Below are positions 44,967 through 54,052 of a stretch of 64,000 nucleotides of DNA, one piece after another (within the stretch, counting starts at the first letter, position 1; each line of letters begins with the position of its first letter). The translations under genes and the position numbers were made by a program. The notes beneath the pieces are model-generated. The model did no database searches and was not told the origin of the DNA. It saw only the letters and a program-made list of their open reading frames with translations. Origin of the DNA: Gordonia lacunae (GTDB lineage Bacteria > Actinomycetota > Actinomycetes > Mycobacteriales > Mycobacteriaceae); the NCBI RefSeq assembly GCF_002149015.1, contig NZ_NGFO01000016.1:1-64000 (forward strand). Reading direction: 5' to 3'.

Positions 44967-45248
44967 ATGCGTCACTACGAATTGATGGTCATTCTCGATC
45001 CGAATCTGGACGAGCGCACCGTCGCACCCTCACTCGATACGTTCCTCAATGTTGTCCGCAAGGATGGCGGTTCGGTGGACGGCGTCGACATCTGGGGCAA
45101 GCGCCGTCTTGCCTACGAGATCCTCAAGCACAACGAGGGCATCTACGCCGTCATCGATCTCAACGCCGAGCCCGCCACGGTCACCGAGCTCGATCGTCAG
45201 CTGAAGCTGAACGAGTCGGTTCTGCGCACCAAGGTCCTGCGGAAGTAA
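44967..45248 (+). CDS. rpsF: 30S ribosomal protein S6
   Basis: A 93-residue protein with the S6 ferredoxin-like fold: [20 protein letters not shown], then [20 protein letters not shown] and [20 protein letters not shown]. It pairs with S18 on the 30S platform. Length agrees with other actinobacterial S6 proteins. First gene of the conserved rpsF–ssb–rpsR–rplI operon, with AGGAGG upstream. Confidence 0.97.
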   Translation: MRHYELMVILDPNLDERTVAPSLDTFLNVVRKDGGSVDGVDIWGKRRLAYEILKHNEGIYAVIDLNAEPATVTELDRQLKLNESVLRTKVLRK

Positions 45249-45373
45249 TCCACAGGCTTTCTTGATCGTCTGAACACGTCGGTACCGGGTTCTAGGGTTG
45301 GACCCGACAGTTCAACACAAACCCGGTGCATGTCGATCAGCGAGTGCCCACCACACGACCCAAGGGGAAACAC

Positions 45374-45889
45374 ATGGCAGGCGACACGGTCATCACCGTC
45401 ATCGGCAACCTCACCGCCGACCCGGAACTGCGGTTCACGCCGTCGGGCGCAGCGGTTGCCAACTTCACGGTGGCTTCCACTCCGCGCACCTTCGACCGCC
45501 AGACCAATGAGTGGAAGGACGGCGAAGCGCTGTTCCTCCGCTGCAACATCTGGCGCGACGCCGCGGAGAACGTGACCGAAAGCCTGACCAAGGGTTCTCG
45601 GGTGATCGTGCAGGGACGGCTCAAGCAGCGGTCCTACGAAACCAAAGAGGGCGAACGACGCACGGTCGTGGAACTCGAGGTCGACGAGATCGGCCCCTCG
45701 CTGCGGTATGCCACCGCCAAGGTCAACCGCGCCTCGCGCGGTGGCGGCGGATTCGGGTCCGGTGGCGGCGGCGGTAGCCGCGGCGGCGGGAACTCGAACC
45801 AGCAGGTTGCCGACGATCCCTGGGGCAGCGCGCCTGCCAGCAACAGCGGGGGATCGTTCGGTGGCGGGGACGACGAACCACCTTTCTGA
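45374..45889 (+). CDS. ssb: Single-stranded DNA-binding protein
   Basis: A 171-residue SSB. The OB-fold covers residues 1-115 ([60 protein letters not shown]). A Gly/Asn-rich disordered linker with [17 protein letters not shown] follows, and the acidic C-terminal tip DDEPPF recruits replication and repair proteins. It forms tetramers that coat ssDNA. The AAGGGG ribosome site and the gap of 125 bases after rpsF suggest some separate control within the operon. Confidence 0.97.
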   Translation: MAGDTVITVIGNLTADPELRFTPSGAAVANFTVASTPRTFDRQTNEWKDGEALFLRCNIWRDAAENVTESLTKGSRVIVQGRLKQRSYETKEGERRTVVELEVDEIGPSLRYATAKVNRASRGGGGFGSGGGGGSRGGGNSNQQVADDPWGSAPASNSGGSFGGGDDEPPF

Positions 45890-45972
45890 TATCGCTCGGG
45901 GCGCGATGATCCGCCCCGAACACCCGGGAACGGCATGACCGTCCCCGAAGCATTGACTGGAGCAACACACAC

Positions 45973-46230
45973 ATGGCAAAGGCAAAGCCGAGCCGGAAGC
46001 CTCGCGTCGAGAAGGTCACCAAGACCAAGGCGTGCAGCTTCTGCAAGGACAAGAAGGCCGTCATCGACTACAAGGACACCGCGCTTCTGCGTCGTTTCCT
46101 GTCCGACCGTGGCAAGATCCGGTCGCGTCGTGTGACCGGTAACTGCGTGCAGCATCAGCGCGACGTCGCTGTGGCAGTGAAGAACTCGCGTGAGGTGGCC
46201 CTGCTGCCCTTCACCTCGACCAGCCGATAA
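45973..46230 (+). CDS. rpsR: 30S ribosomal protein S18, zinc-binding (C+) form
   Basis: An 85-residue S18: [20 protein letters not shown], then [20 protein letters not shown] and [20 protein letters not shown]. The CxxC (residues 21-24) and the later GNC mark the zinc-containing C+ paralogue, the version used when zinc is sufficient; the zinc-free paralogue in this order is usually Zur-controlled and located elsewhere. Binds S6 on the 30S platform. Confidence 0.96.
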   Translation: MAKAKPSRKPRVEKVTKTKACSFCKDKKAVIDYKDTALLRRFLSDRGKIRSRRVTGNCVQHQRDVAVAVKNSREVALLPFTSTSR

Positions 46231-46249
46231 GCGGAAAGGATCAGTTGAC

Positions 46250-46705
46250 ATGAAGCTCATCCTCACCGCCGCCGTGGAGAACCTCGGCGAAGCCGGCGAC
46301 ATCGTCGTGGTCAAGGACGGCTACGGCCGCAACTACCTGCTGCCCCGCGGCCTGGCCATCAAGGCCACCCGCGGAGCCGAGAAGCAGGTCGAGGGCATCC
46401 GCCGTTCGCAGGAAGCCCGCGAGGTCCGCGGTCTCGAGCACGCCAACGAACTGAAGCAGGCCCTCGAGGGTCTCGCCGATGTCTCGCTGGACGTGAAGAC
46501 CCACGACTCGGGCAAGCTCTTCGGTTCGGTCACCGCGGCAGACGTCGCCGGTGCCATCAAGACCGCCGGCGGCCCGACCGTCGACAAGCGCAGCGTCGAG
46601 CTGCCCAAGGGTCACATCAAGGCAACCGGCAGCTACCCGGTCGTCGTCAACCTGCACCCGCAGGTCTCGGCGACCGTGCAGCTCGCCGTCGTCGCCGCGA
46701 GCTGA
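46250..46705 (+). CDS. rplI: 50S ribosomal protein L9
   Basis: A 151-residue L9. The N-terminal rRNA-binding domain is [20 protein letters not shown] then [20 protein letters not shown], with the signature [14 protein letters not shown] long connecting helix (residues 45-75) leads to the C-terminal domain ([40 protein letters not shown]). The GGAAAGGA ribosome site overlaps the rpsR end region. Last gene before a strong terminator. Confidence 0.97.
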   Translation: MKLILTAAVENLGEAGDIVVVKDGYGRNYLLPRGLAIKATRGAEKQVEGIRRSQEAREVRGLEHANELKQALEGLADVSLDVKTHDSGKLFGSVTAADVAGAIKTAGGPTVDKRSVELPKGHIKATGSYPVVVNLHPQVSATVQLAVVAAS

Positions 46706-46721
46706 CCTCAGCGTTCCGACA

Positions 46722-46756
46722 CAAGGCCGGGTGGAGATCCTCCACCCGGCCTTTGT
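46722..46756 (+). terminator. Intrinsic terminator after rplI
   Basis: CAAGGCCGGGTGGA (46722-46735) pairs with TCCACCCGGCCTTTG (46741-46755), with GATCC in the loop and a short T-rich end. It lies 17 bases past the rplI stop. Confidence 0.85.
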
Positions 46757-46771
46757 CATGTCCGGTGCTTG

Positions 46772-46890
46772 GGGGCCGCGGTCTGTTTCTGCTCCCTGAG
46801 GAGCGGCCGGAGCTTGGGGCCGCGGTCTGTTTCTGCTCCCTGAGGAGCGGCCGGAGCTTGCGGAGGCCGCGTCACGAAAGGTCCGGCGAC
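46772..46890. repeat. Dispersed repeat copies B1/B2 with 44-bp tandem duplication
   Basis: The 44-base unit beginning GGGGCCGCGGTCTGTTTCTG occurs twice in exact tandem (46772-46815 and 46816-46859). After the second copy the element continues GCGGAGGCCGCGTCACGAAA. The core with GCTCCCTGAGGAGC matches copy A at 32845-32894. It fills the space between the rplI terminator and the next convergent gene. Confidence 0.8.
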
Positions 46891-46960
46891 CGAGGTTGGA
46901 AGACCCTTCGTGACGCTCGGGAGCTTGCTGCTCAGAGCGCGAGTCTCGAGGGCCGAACCC

Positions 46961-47623
46961 CTACTTCGGCGCCGGCGGAGTGGCAGGCAGCTGGTTCCAG
47001 TACTGCAGTCGTGGCGGAAGGTACTGCGGCGCCGGGTTGGCGCTGTGGTCGACCGCGTTGTTGCCGGGCCCGAGGGTGTCCCACGACGGGAAGAAGAACT
47101 TGTGCCAGGCCGGCGTGAAGATCAGCGCGCGCTCGCCGGTGCGACAGGCCACCGTGTCGCGGCGGGGGACCGTGCACGTGACGCCTTCGATGGTGACCCG
47201 CTTGCCGACGCCGAGGAGCGGCGGACGGAATCCGCTCTTCGAGCCGAAGCGGTAGGTCTGGTCGGTGCGCGCCCACCACGGCCCCTGCTGGTCGTCGGCG
47301 ATGACCGCGCCGGTCGCGTTCGGCGGGGCGGTTGCGGGACGGCCCGCGCAGCCGGCGTAGCGGTAGCCGGGGCCGATCTGGCACACCCATCGACCGGTGG
47401 TGAAGAAAGACCGGCCGTTGTCGGCGTAGGCGAGGGAGCGGAACGTCGCCGGGTTGACCGGCTGATAGCGCGACAGATCGAACTCGACGGGCATCGAGGG
47501 GCCCGGCGCGGCGATGGCCGACGGGGCCGACGCCAGCCCGGCGGCAGCAGTCAGGGCGGCCAGTACGGTGACCACTCGACGGACGACGACGGACCTCAAC
47601 CCCAACCTGGACACGATCGACAT
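46961..47623 (-). CDS. Secreted protein of unknown function
   Basis: A 220-residue protein. MSIVSRLGLRSVVVRRVVTV through ASAPSAIAAPG is a signal peptide. The mature part (VEFDLSRYQPVNPATFRSLA, FFTTGRWVCQIGPGYRYAGC, VTCTVPRRDTVACRTGERAL) has four Cys, probably in two disulfides, and an aromatic C-terminal part (FTPAWHKFFFPSWDTLGPGN). It looks like a secreted single-domain protein conserved in Mycobacteriales, but no function is assigned. No good ribosome site is visible. Confidence 0.7.
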   Translation of the reverse strand: MSIVSRLGLRSVVVRRVVTVLAALTAAAGLASAPSAIAAPGPSMPVEFDLSRYQPVNPATFRSLAYADNGRSFFTTGRWVCQIGPGYRYAGCAGRPATAPPNATGAVIADDQQGPWWARTDQTYRFGSKSGFRPPLLGVGKRVTIEGVTCTVPRRDTVACRTGERALIFTPAWHKFFFPSWDTLGPGNNAVDHSANPAPQYLPPRLQYWNQLPATPPAPK

Positions 47624-48196
47624 TGCATCACATCCGGCGGGGGTGTCGTCGGCGTTCCCAGGTAAGTCGAGCGATTGAAGAGGCCTGCGACCTCGTCTGG
47701 CCAGGTGTAACGCAGACCACACCGGATGTTCACCCGAATATTCGCCACGCGGAGTTGAACGGGCGCCCGCAACACGCCCGCAAGACGACGCGCCGAAGAA
47801 GTCCAAAGGATTTCCAATTGCTTGATTGTGGAAATTAGTGGGCGCTCTGACCTGCGGAAACGATGTTGTTCACACCCGAATTCCTCAGGTTGTCCACAAA
47901 GGGTGCACAACGCGTCCCCTGGCCACTCACACACGCTCCACAAGTCATCCCCAGATTCGTCAACAGGTCGGTTTGAGTCGGGGTCGCAGACGTCCTAGTG
48001 TCACGCCTCAGCGTCTCCGTCCGTCTCGGCGCACACGACAGATTCGATGTCGGTGCCACCCGATAGGAAGAGACTGACCGAAACACGACGTCGACACCGG
48101 GGACTCGCGACGTGGCCTACCGGGGCCGACACCAGACTCAAGGTCGTACTCATTCGATGTCGGGTGGGATCGAGCGTTGCGAGAGGTTTGACACGC
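47624..48196. other. 573-base intergenic region upstream of dnaB
   Basis: No convincing gene on either strand. It is AT-richer around 47,800-47,900 and carries DnaA-box-like 9-mers at 47890-47910 and a GAGAGG ribosome site just before the dnaB start. It must hold the dnaB promoter and that of the divergent secreted-protein gene. Confidence 0.5.
47890..47910. promoter_or_regulatory. Two DnaA-box-like 9-mers upstream of dnaB
   Basis: TTGTCCACA at 47890-47898 matches the actinobacterial DnaA-box consensus exactly. Three bases after it, GGTGCACAA at 47902-47910 is a one-mismatch box (TTGTGCACC) in the opposite orientation. Such a pair could bind DnaA to couple dnaB expression to initiation, but chance matches to 9-mers are common. 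Confidence 0.4.
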
Positions 48197-50428
48197 GTGG
48201 CTGTTGTGGATGACCGCGGGCGCGGCCCCGCCGCCGGAGGCCGAGCACGGGGCGAAGAAGAGATCCCCACCGAGGACTTCGGCAGGCAGCCCCCGCAGGA
48301 TCTGGCTGCCGAGCAGTCGGTGCTCGGCGGCATGTTGCTGTCCAAGGATGCGGTCGCCGACGTCGTCGAGAAGATCCGCACCGGTGACTTCTACCGTCCC
48401 GCCCATCAGGCGGTGTTCGAGGCGATCCTCACCCTGTACTCGAAGGGCGAACCCGCCGACGCCGTCACGGTCGCCGCGGAACTCGAGCGCGCGGGCGAAC
48501 TCAAACGGATCGGCGGTGCGCCCTACCTGCACACCCTGATCTCGACGGTGCCCACCGCCGCGAACGCCGGCTACTACGCGGAGATCGTCGCGGAGAAGGC
48601 GCTGCTGCGTCGGCTCGTGGAGGCCGGCACCCGCATCGTCCAGTACGGCTACGCCGGCGCCGACGGCCAAGACGTCGCCGAGGTGGTCGACCGGGCCCAG
48701 GCCGAGGTGTACGAGGTCACCGAGAAGCGCACCGCGGAGGACTACGTCCCGCTGGAGGATCTGCTGCAGCCGACGATGGACGAGATCGACTCCATCGCCT
48801 CGCGGGGCGGTATCTCGCTGGGTGTCCCGACGGGGTTCGCCGACTTCGACAAGCTCACCAACGGCCTGCACCCCGGCCAGATGATCATCGTCGCGGCCCG
48901 TCCGGGTGTCGGCAAGGCGCTGGCGCTCGACACCCCGCTGCCGACACCCACCGGCTGGACCACGATGGGCGAGGTGGGGGTCGGCGATCACCTTCTCGAT
49001 GCGCACGGCCGACCCACCCGGGTCGTCGCCGCCACCGAGGTGATGACCGAACGTCCCTGTTACGAAATCGAATTCAGCGATGGCGCGATGATCGTCGCGG
49101 ACGAGCAGCACCAGTGGGCGGCCGAGATCGACGGCAAACGCCGCGTCGTCACCACGGCTGGTCTGCGTGCGCACGTCGGCTGCGCGGTCGTGCGCAACAC
49201 CGCGCCGCTCGAGTTGCCGCGCAAGCGTTTCGCCTATGGCCCGTACACGGTGGCGGCGCTGGCCGGGATGGCCTTCGACGATCCCGAGATCAGCATGCGG
49301 ATCGACGCCGAGGGGCCGGTCGACGTCATGACGCTGATGGCCGACCTCGGTGGGCGCATCCCGTACGAGTACCTGCGCGGTTCGATCGCGCAGCGCCGGG
49401 CACTGCTCGCAGGACTGCTCGACGCCCGCGCCTCGGTCGACGATGACGGCTGGATCACCGTGCCGGCCGCCACCCGGCACATGACGGCCGTGGTCGCCGA
49501 TCTCGTGGCCGGACTCGGGTTCAACTACAAGCGGTCGGCCACCGGCTGGTTGCGCGTCGACGCCGACGACGACGTGTTCACCGTGCATCACAAGGCGATT
49601 CGGCACAAGGAGCTGCGCAGGCGGGCCGGTGTCCGACGCGTCGTCGCCGTCCGTCCCGTCGACCCGGTTCCCGTGCGCTGCGTCCAGGTCGACAACCCCG
49701 ACCACCTGTACCTCGCGGGCGAGGCGATGGTCCCGACCCACAATTCGACTCTGGCGATGGACTTCCTGCGCTCCGCGGCGATCGGGCACGGTCTGACCGC
49801 CGCCATGTTCTCGCTGGAGATGAGCAAGACCGAGATCGTCATGCGTCTGCTGTCGGCGGAGGCGAAGATCAAGCTGGCCGACATGCGTGCCGGCACCATG
49901 AGCGATGACGACTGGACGCGTCTCGCGCGCCGGATGGGCGAGATCTCGGAGGCCCCGTTCTTCATCGACGACTCACCCAACCTGACGATGATGGAGATCC
50001 GCGCCAAGGCTCGTCGTCTCAAGCAGCGGCACGACCTGAAAGTCGTTGCGGTGGACTACATGCAGCTGATGACGTCGGGTAAGAAGGTCGAGTCCCGCCA
50101 GCAGGAGGTGTCGGAGTTCTCCCGTCAGCTGAAGCTGCTGGCCAAGGAACTCGAGGTCCCGGTGATCGCGATCAGTCAGCTCAACCGTGGTCCGGAGCAA
50201 CGTACCGACAAGAAGCCGCAGGTGTCGGACCTCCGTGAGTCCGGCTCGCTGGAGCAGGACGCCGACATGGTCATCCTGCTGCACCGTCCCGACTCCATCG
50301 AGCGCGACGACCCGCGTGCCGGCGAGGCCGACATCATCGTCGGTAAGCACCGTAACGGCCCGACCGCCACGATCACCGTCGCACACCAGCTGCACCTGTC
50401 CCGGTTCGTGGACATGGCACGGGGGTAG
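48197..50428 (+). CDS. dnaB: Replicative DNA helicase DnaB with intein
   Basis: A 743-residue precursor from a GTG (GAGAGG upstream). The N-terminal domain (about 25-125: PQDLAAEQSVLGGMLLSKDA) and linker lead to the RecA-like helicase core. The Walker A motif ARPGVGK is split after residue 240 by a 276-residue intein and resumes as STLAMDFLRS at 517. Downstream are VVAVDYMQLM (Walker B), VPVIAISQLNRGPEQRTDKK and RESGSLEQDADMVILLHRPD. The spliced protein of 467 residues is the normal size. DnaB unwinds the replication fork as a hexamer; splicing is required to build the ATP site. Confidence 0.96.
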   Translation: MAVVDDRGRGPAAGGRARGEEEIPTEDFGRQPPQDLAAEQSVLGGMLLSKDAVADVVEKIRTGDFYRPAHQAVFEAILTLYSKGEPADAVTVAAELERAGELKRIGGAPYLHTLISTVPTAANAGYYAEIVAEKALLRRLVEAGTRIVQYGYAGADGQDVAEVVDRAQAEVYEVTEKRTAEDYVPLEDLLQPTMDEIDSIASRGGISLGVPTGFADFDKLTNGLHPGQMIIVAARPGVGKALALDTPLPTPTGWTTMGEVGVGDHLLDAHGRPTRVVAATEVMTERPCYEIEFSDGAMIVADEQHQWAAEIDGKRRVVTTAGLRAHVGCAVVRNTAPLELPRKRFAYGPYTVAALAGMAFDDPEISMRIDAEGPVDVMTLMADLGGRIPYEYLRGSIAQRRALLAGLLDARASVDDDGWITVPAATRHMTAVVADLVAGLGFNYKRSATGWLRVDADDDVFTVHHKAIRHKELRRRAGVRRVVAVRPVDPVPVRCVQVDNPDHLYLAGEAMVPTHNSTLAMDFLRSAAIGHGLTAAMFSLEMSKTEIVMRLLSAEAKIKLADMRAGTMSDDDWTRLARRMGEISEAPFFIDDSPNLTMMEIRAKARRLKQRHDLKVVAVDYMQLMTSGKKVESRQQEVSEFSRQLKLLAKELEVPVIAISQLNRGPEQRTDKKPQVSDLRESGSLEQDADMVILLHRPDSIERDDPRAGEADIIVGKHRNGPTATITVAHQLHLSRFVDMARG
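48917..49744 (+). other. Class 3-type intein with eroded homing endonuclease (in dnaB)
   Basis: Encodes precursor residues 241-516. It starts with Ala instead of Cys/Ser (ALALDTPLPTPTGWTTMGEV) and carries the W-C-T triad of class 3 inteins: Trp at intein position 67 (HQW), Cys at 255 (VRCVQV) and Thr at 274 before the terminal His-Asn. Ser follows as +1. At 276 residues it is much shorter than full-length endonuclease inteins. One LAGLIDADG-like motif (LLAGLLDARASVDDDG) survives, but its second Asp is Arg, so the nuclease is probably inactive. Confidence 0.9.
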
Positions 50429-50576
50429 TTCGTCGCCTCCCCTGAGCGTGGGGTGAGAACTCGCTGATAATCGCGCCGCCGGGGGCTTCTCGATGGGGGC
50501 AGTCGTCCGCCGGCCCGGTACCGTTCGCCCGGGACGGTGGTCACGAGAGTCGTGGTGAAGTCGGATCGGTCGGCGT

Positions 50577-51626
50577 GTGAGTGTGACATCAATTGTGAGA
50601 AGACGGGTTCCGGTGTCGATGGCGCCGGCGGGCGCACTTGCTGTGTTCTTGACGGCTCTGCTGGTCGGCGGGGCGGTCTACCTGATTCTGCCCACGGACC
50701 CGGCCGACGCCGCGGACACCAGGCCACCCGCCGAACAGATCGATTCGGCGAGCGACTCGGTCTCGTCGGCGAAGATGATGTTCCAGCTGATGTCCGCGGG
50801 ACTGAACAGCGCGACCGGCGGTATCGCGACGGCGACCGCGAGTGCGCGCGACGTCTTCGACGCCGTCGACACCGCCGCCTCCGCGTCGGATCAGCTGGTG
50901 CGCGGTCTGGGCAATGCTCCGGACGTGTCGTCGGCGACACGCCGGGTCAACGACGGTGCGCTGGCGGTGTCGGCGGTTCTCGGGCAGGTGTCCTCGCTGT
51001 CGGACTCTGTCGCCCAGCTCGATTCGCTGGTGACGCCGCTCATCGGTTACCTCGAGAGGTCGCGGACCCCCGGGTCGGCGGACGCCCTCGAACAGCTTCG
51101 CGCGCTCCAGGGGTCGAGTCGGGAGATCAGCGAGCAACTCGGCTCCCTCGATTCGCTGCAAGGCGAGTTGGCGACGATGCGCAAGTCGCTCGACTCCTCG
51201 GCCGCCGGGATCGACTCCGCGATCACGCAAGCACGGACGGCCGCCGGCCAGCTGTCGACGGGACTCAACCGCCTGGCATCGGCGAGGAACGACACCCTGA
51301 GTGCCACCGACAAGGTGAACGCCGGGGTGAAGCAACTCCAGGGCGTGCTCAACTCGATCAACGACGACCTCGACAACGCGGCGAACAACCTCACACCCGC
51401 CGCGCCCGACGACTCCGCGTCGCCGGCGTCGAACGAATCTGTCGGCAGCGTCGCCGAACGTGTCAGCTGGGCGATTGTCGTGGGCTCGGCGGTGGGCGCG
51501 ATCTTGTTGGCGTTGCTCCTGATTCGAGTCGCCCGGTCGCGGCGGGGCGGGCCGGGCGATGATGATCTCGACCCGGACACCCAGGACACCGACCTGGTCG
51601 CAGCGTCGGCAGGCGCCGGCCGCTGA
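50577..51626 (+). CDS. Membrane-anchored extracytoplasmic coiled-coil protein
   Basis: A 349-residue protein from a GTG. A first membrane segment (LAVFLTALLVGGAVYLILPT) is followed by about 240 residues of Ala/Ser/Asp/Leu-rich helix with heptad character (SLSDSVAQLDSLVTPLIGYL, ISEQLGSLDSLQGELATMRK, STGLNRLASARNDTLSATDK). A second membrane span (WAIVVGSAVGAILLALLLIR) and an acidic cytosolic tail close it. This resembles extracytoplasmic coiled-coil or sensor-like proteins, but no known domain is seen. It stands alone after dnaB. Confidence 0.7.
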   Translation: MSVTSIVRRRVPVSMAPAGALAVFLTALLVGGAVYLILPTDPADAADTRPPAEQIDSASDSVSSAKMMFQLMSAGLNSATGGIATATASARDVFDAVDTAASASDQLVRGLGNAPDVSSATRRVNDGALAVSAVLGQVSSLSDSVAQLDSLVTPLIGYLERSRTPGSADALEQLRALQGSSREISEQLGSLDSLQGELATMRKSLDSSAAGIDSAITQARTAAGQLSTGLNRLASARNDTLSATDKVNAGVKQLQGVLNSINDDLDNAANNLTPAAPDDSASPASNESVGSVAERVSWAIVVGSAVGAILLALLLIRVARSRRGGPGDDDLDPDTQDTDLVAASAGAGR

Positions 51627-51771
51627 CCCGGCAGACCGCAGAGTGCGGGATCTGTTCCAGTGGCCGGTGGCCCGCAACTCTGGGGGCTCGCGCGACGGTG
51701 CGAGCCGTGCCGGACAATAGTTAGGTGATCGAAAGAGTTTTGCCGGAGGGACCGGACGGCGAGGCGCACCG

Positions 51772-53052
51772 GTGACCTCGATGTTCGGAACGCGACAGGC
51801 GGTTGCGATCTGGGTCGTCGGTGTCGCGGTCTACTTCGTCGCGGTACTGCAGCGCTCGTCTCTGGCCGTCGCCGGCCTGCTGGCCGCCGAGCGATTCGAG
51901 ATCAGCGCATCCCAGCTGTCGACGTTCGTCGTTCTCCAGTTGCTGGTGTACGCGCTGATGCAGGTCCCGGTCGGTCTTCTCGTCGACCGATTCGGGCCGC
52001 GTCGTGTTCTCCTGACCGGCACGCTGATCCTCTCGACGGCGCAACTGAGCTTCGCGTTCGCCGACGACTACACCTGGGCTCTGTCGTCTCGATTCTTTGT
52101 CGGCGTCGGCGACGCCATGACCTTCGTGTGCGTGCTGCGCCTGGTCTCGAGTTGGTTCCCGGCGCGGCGTGTTCCGCTGATGACCCAGCTCACCGGCGTG
52201 CTCGGTCAACTCGGCGCGGTCACGGCCGCCATCCCGATGACCTGGGCGTTGTCGACGTGGGGGTGGAGTCGTGCGTACACGGCAACCGCCGGGCTCGGCG
52301 TCGTCCTGCTCGTCGCGACCGTGCTCGTCGTGCGGGATTCCGCGACGGTCCGATCGGTGTCGGGCCCGATGCTCGGGTTGGCCGGCATCCGGCGAAACCT
52401 TCGCGACTCGTGGGAGCATCCCGGCACCCGGCTGGGTTTCTGGATGCATTTCTCGACGCATTTCAGCGCCACCGTCTTGGGCCTGTTGTGGGGCTACCCG
52501 TTCTTCGTGGAGGGCCAGGGGATGAGCTCCGGTGCGGCGGGTCTGCTCCTGACGATCATGGTGTTCGCCATCATGGCCTTCGGCCCGCTCTTCGCATGGC
52601 TGATCACTCGGTGGCCGTGGCACCGATCGACGGTGGTGCTGGTGGTGCTCGCGAGCATCGCGACCACCTGGACGGTGGTGCTGGCGTGGCCCGGCGGTGC
52701 GCCGTTCGCGCTCCTCGTGCTCCTGGTGGTGGTCTGTGGGATGGGCGGTCCGGCGTCGATGATCGGTTTCGATGTAGGCCGCACCTCGAATCCCGACTCT
52801 CGGGCAGGTACCGCCACCGGGATCATCAATCAGGCGGGATTCATCGCGAGCCTGATCCTCGCGGGCCTCATCGGCCTCATCCTCGACTGGCGGACGCCGG
52901 ACGATGTCCAGGGTTATCCGCCGGAGGCGTTCACCTGGGCGATGTCGGCCCAGTTCCTGCTCTGGGGACTCGGAGCTGCCCAGATCTACCGCTACCGACG
53001 CAAGGGGCGCGCACGTTTGTTGCGGGAGGAGCCCAACCGGTGGTCGCGTTAG
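51772..53052 (+). CDS. Major facilitator superfamily transporter
   Basis: A 426-residue protein from a GTG (an ATG 9 bases later is possible). Twelve hydrophobic helices; the conserved MFS loop after helix 2 reads PVGLLVDRFGPRRVLLTGTL, a good D-R-x-G-x-R-x-x-L match. Substrate unknown; the GIINQAGFIASLILAGLIGL segment in the C-terminal half is typical of the nitrate/organic-anion type of MFS permease. It converges with and overlaps the oxidoreductase gene by 4 bases. Confidence 0.9.
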   Translation: MTSMFGTRQAVAIWVVGVAVYFVAVLQRSSLAVAGLLAAERFEISASQLSTFVVLQLLVYALMQVPVGLLVDRFGPRRVLLTGTLILSTAQLSFAFADDYTWALSSRFFVGVGDAMTFVCVLRLVSSWFPARRVPLMTQLTGVLGQLGAVTAAIPMTWALSTWGWSRAYTATAGLGVVLLVATVLVVRDSATVRSVSGPMLGLAGIRRNLRDSWEHPGTRLGFWMHFSTHFSATVLGLLWGYPFFVEGQGMSSGAAGLLLTIMVFAIMAFGPLFAWLITRWPWHRSTVVLVVLASIATTWTVVLAWPGGAPFALLVLLVVVCGMGGPASMIGFDVGRTSNPDSRAGTATGIINQAGFIASLILAGLIGLILDWRTPDDVQGYPPEAFTWAMSAQFLLWGLGAAQIYRYRRKGRARLLREEPNRWSR

Positions 53053-53921
53053 TCTGCTCCCTCGACTTCCCAGCGGTCCGTCAGCTCGTCCAACCACCCG
53101 GGTACCGCGTCGGCGTCCTCGGGCGGTGACTCCACGAGCACGAGCTCGTCGATTCCGAGAGCAGCGAGTCTGTTGCGGTCGGCGGGATCGGGATTCCGCA
53201 GTGCGACAGCGAGATCGAGCTCGTCACGAGCGCGCCCGTCTACCAGGCAGAGCCGGTCGATCGTGTCGATCCGGTCGGCCACCGCGTCCACGTCGTCGAG
53301 GTTGAATCCATACCAGCCATCGCCCCAGCCGACGACCCGGCGTAACGCCCGATCACTGTTGCCGCCCACGACGAGCGGAATCCGGCCTGCCGTCGGTTTC
53401 GGATTGACCCGGATGTTCTCGAAGGCAACGAATTCCGAGCGATGAGTGGTGATCTCGTCCCGCCAGAGCGCGCGCATCGCCTCGACGTAGGCGTCGGTCC
53501 GGGCACCTCGTCGAGCGAACGGAACACCCAGCGCATCGAATTCCTCACGGGACCAACCGACTCCGACGCCGAGGGTGAGCCGTCCGCCACAGAGGCGGTC
53601 CAGCGACGCCGCCTGTTTGGCCATGATGACCGGGTTGTGCTCGGGAAGGAGCAACACCCCGGTGGCGAGGCGGATCGTCTCGGTGGCAGCGGCGGCGAAG
53701 GCGAGGGCGATCGTCGGGTCGAGCCAGTCGGCGGCCGCGGGAACCGCGATCTTCTTGTCCGGGGTGTACGGGTACGGCGATGCCGGTTCGTCGACCATCA
53801 CGACGTGCTCACCGCACCACAACGTGCGAAAGCCGCGTGTCTCCGCCTGACGCGCGACGGCATCGATGATCTCGCGGCGCGCTCCGGTACCGATGCCCAG
53901 CGTGTGCAGTCCCAGTCGCAT
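53049..53921 (-). CDS. LLM-class F420-dependent oxidoreductase
   Basis: A 290-residue TIM-barrel protein of the luciferase-like family that uses F420 or FMN. The N-terminus is MRLGLHTLGIGTGARREIID. Then come VARQAETRGFRTLWCGEHVV, LATGVLLLPEHNPVIMAKQA, LDRLCGGRLTLGVGVGWSRE and IPLVVGGNSDRALRRVVGWG, all family hallmarks. It has the length of Mycobacterium F420-dependent members. Substrate not predictable. Its 3' end overlaps that of the MFS gene, on the opposite strand. Confidence 0.9.
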   Translation of the reverse strand: MRLGLHTLGIGTGARREIIDAVARQAETRGFRTLWCGEHVVMVDEPASPYPYTPDKKIAVPAAADWLDPTIALAFAAAATETIRLATGVLLLPEHNPVIMAKQAASLDRLCGGRLTLGVGVGWSREEFDALGVPFARRGARTDAYVEAMRALWRDEITTHRSEFVAFENIRVNPKPTAGRIPLVVGGNSDRALRRVVGWGDGWYGFNLDDVDAVADRIDTIDRLCLVDGRARDELDLAVALRNPDPADRNRLAALGIDELVLVESPPEDADAVPGWLDELTDRWEVEGAD

Positions 53922-54052
53922 CGTGACTCCGAATCCGTGGGGCGGGTCGTGGTGACGTGGCTGGTCGGAATCGTATGTCACTGCACGACGGCGCACCCTC
54001 GCTTCGGACCGCACACAGTCGCGGAGGTGCCCGCTGAGCGAGGCCGGCCGGT

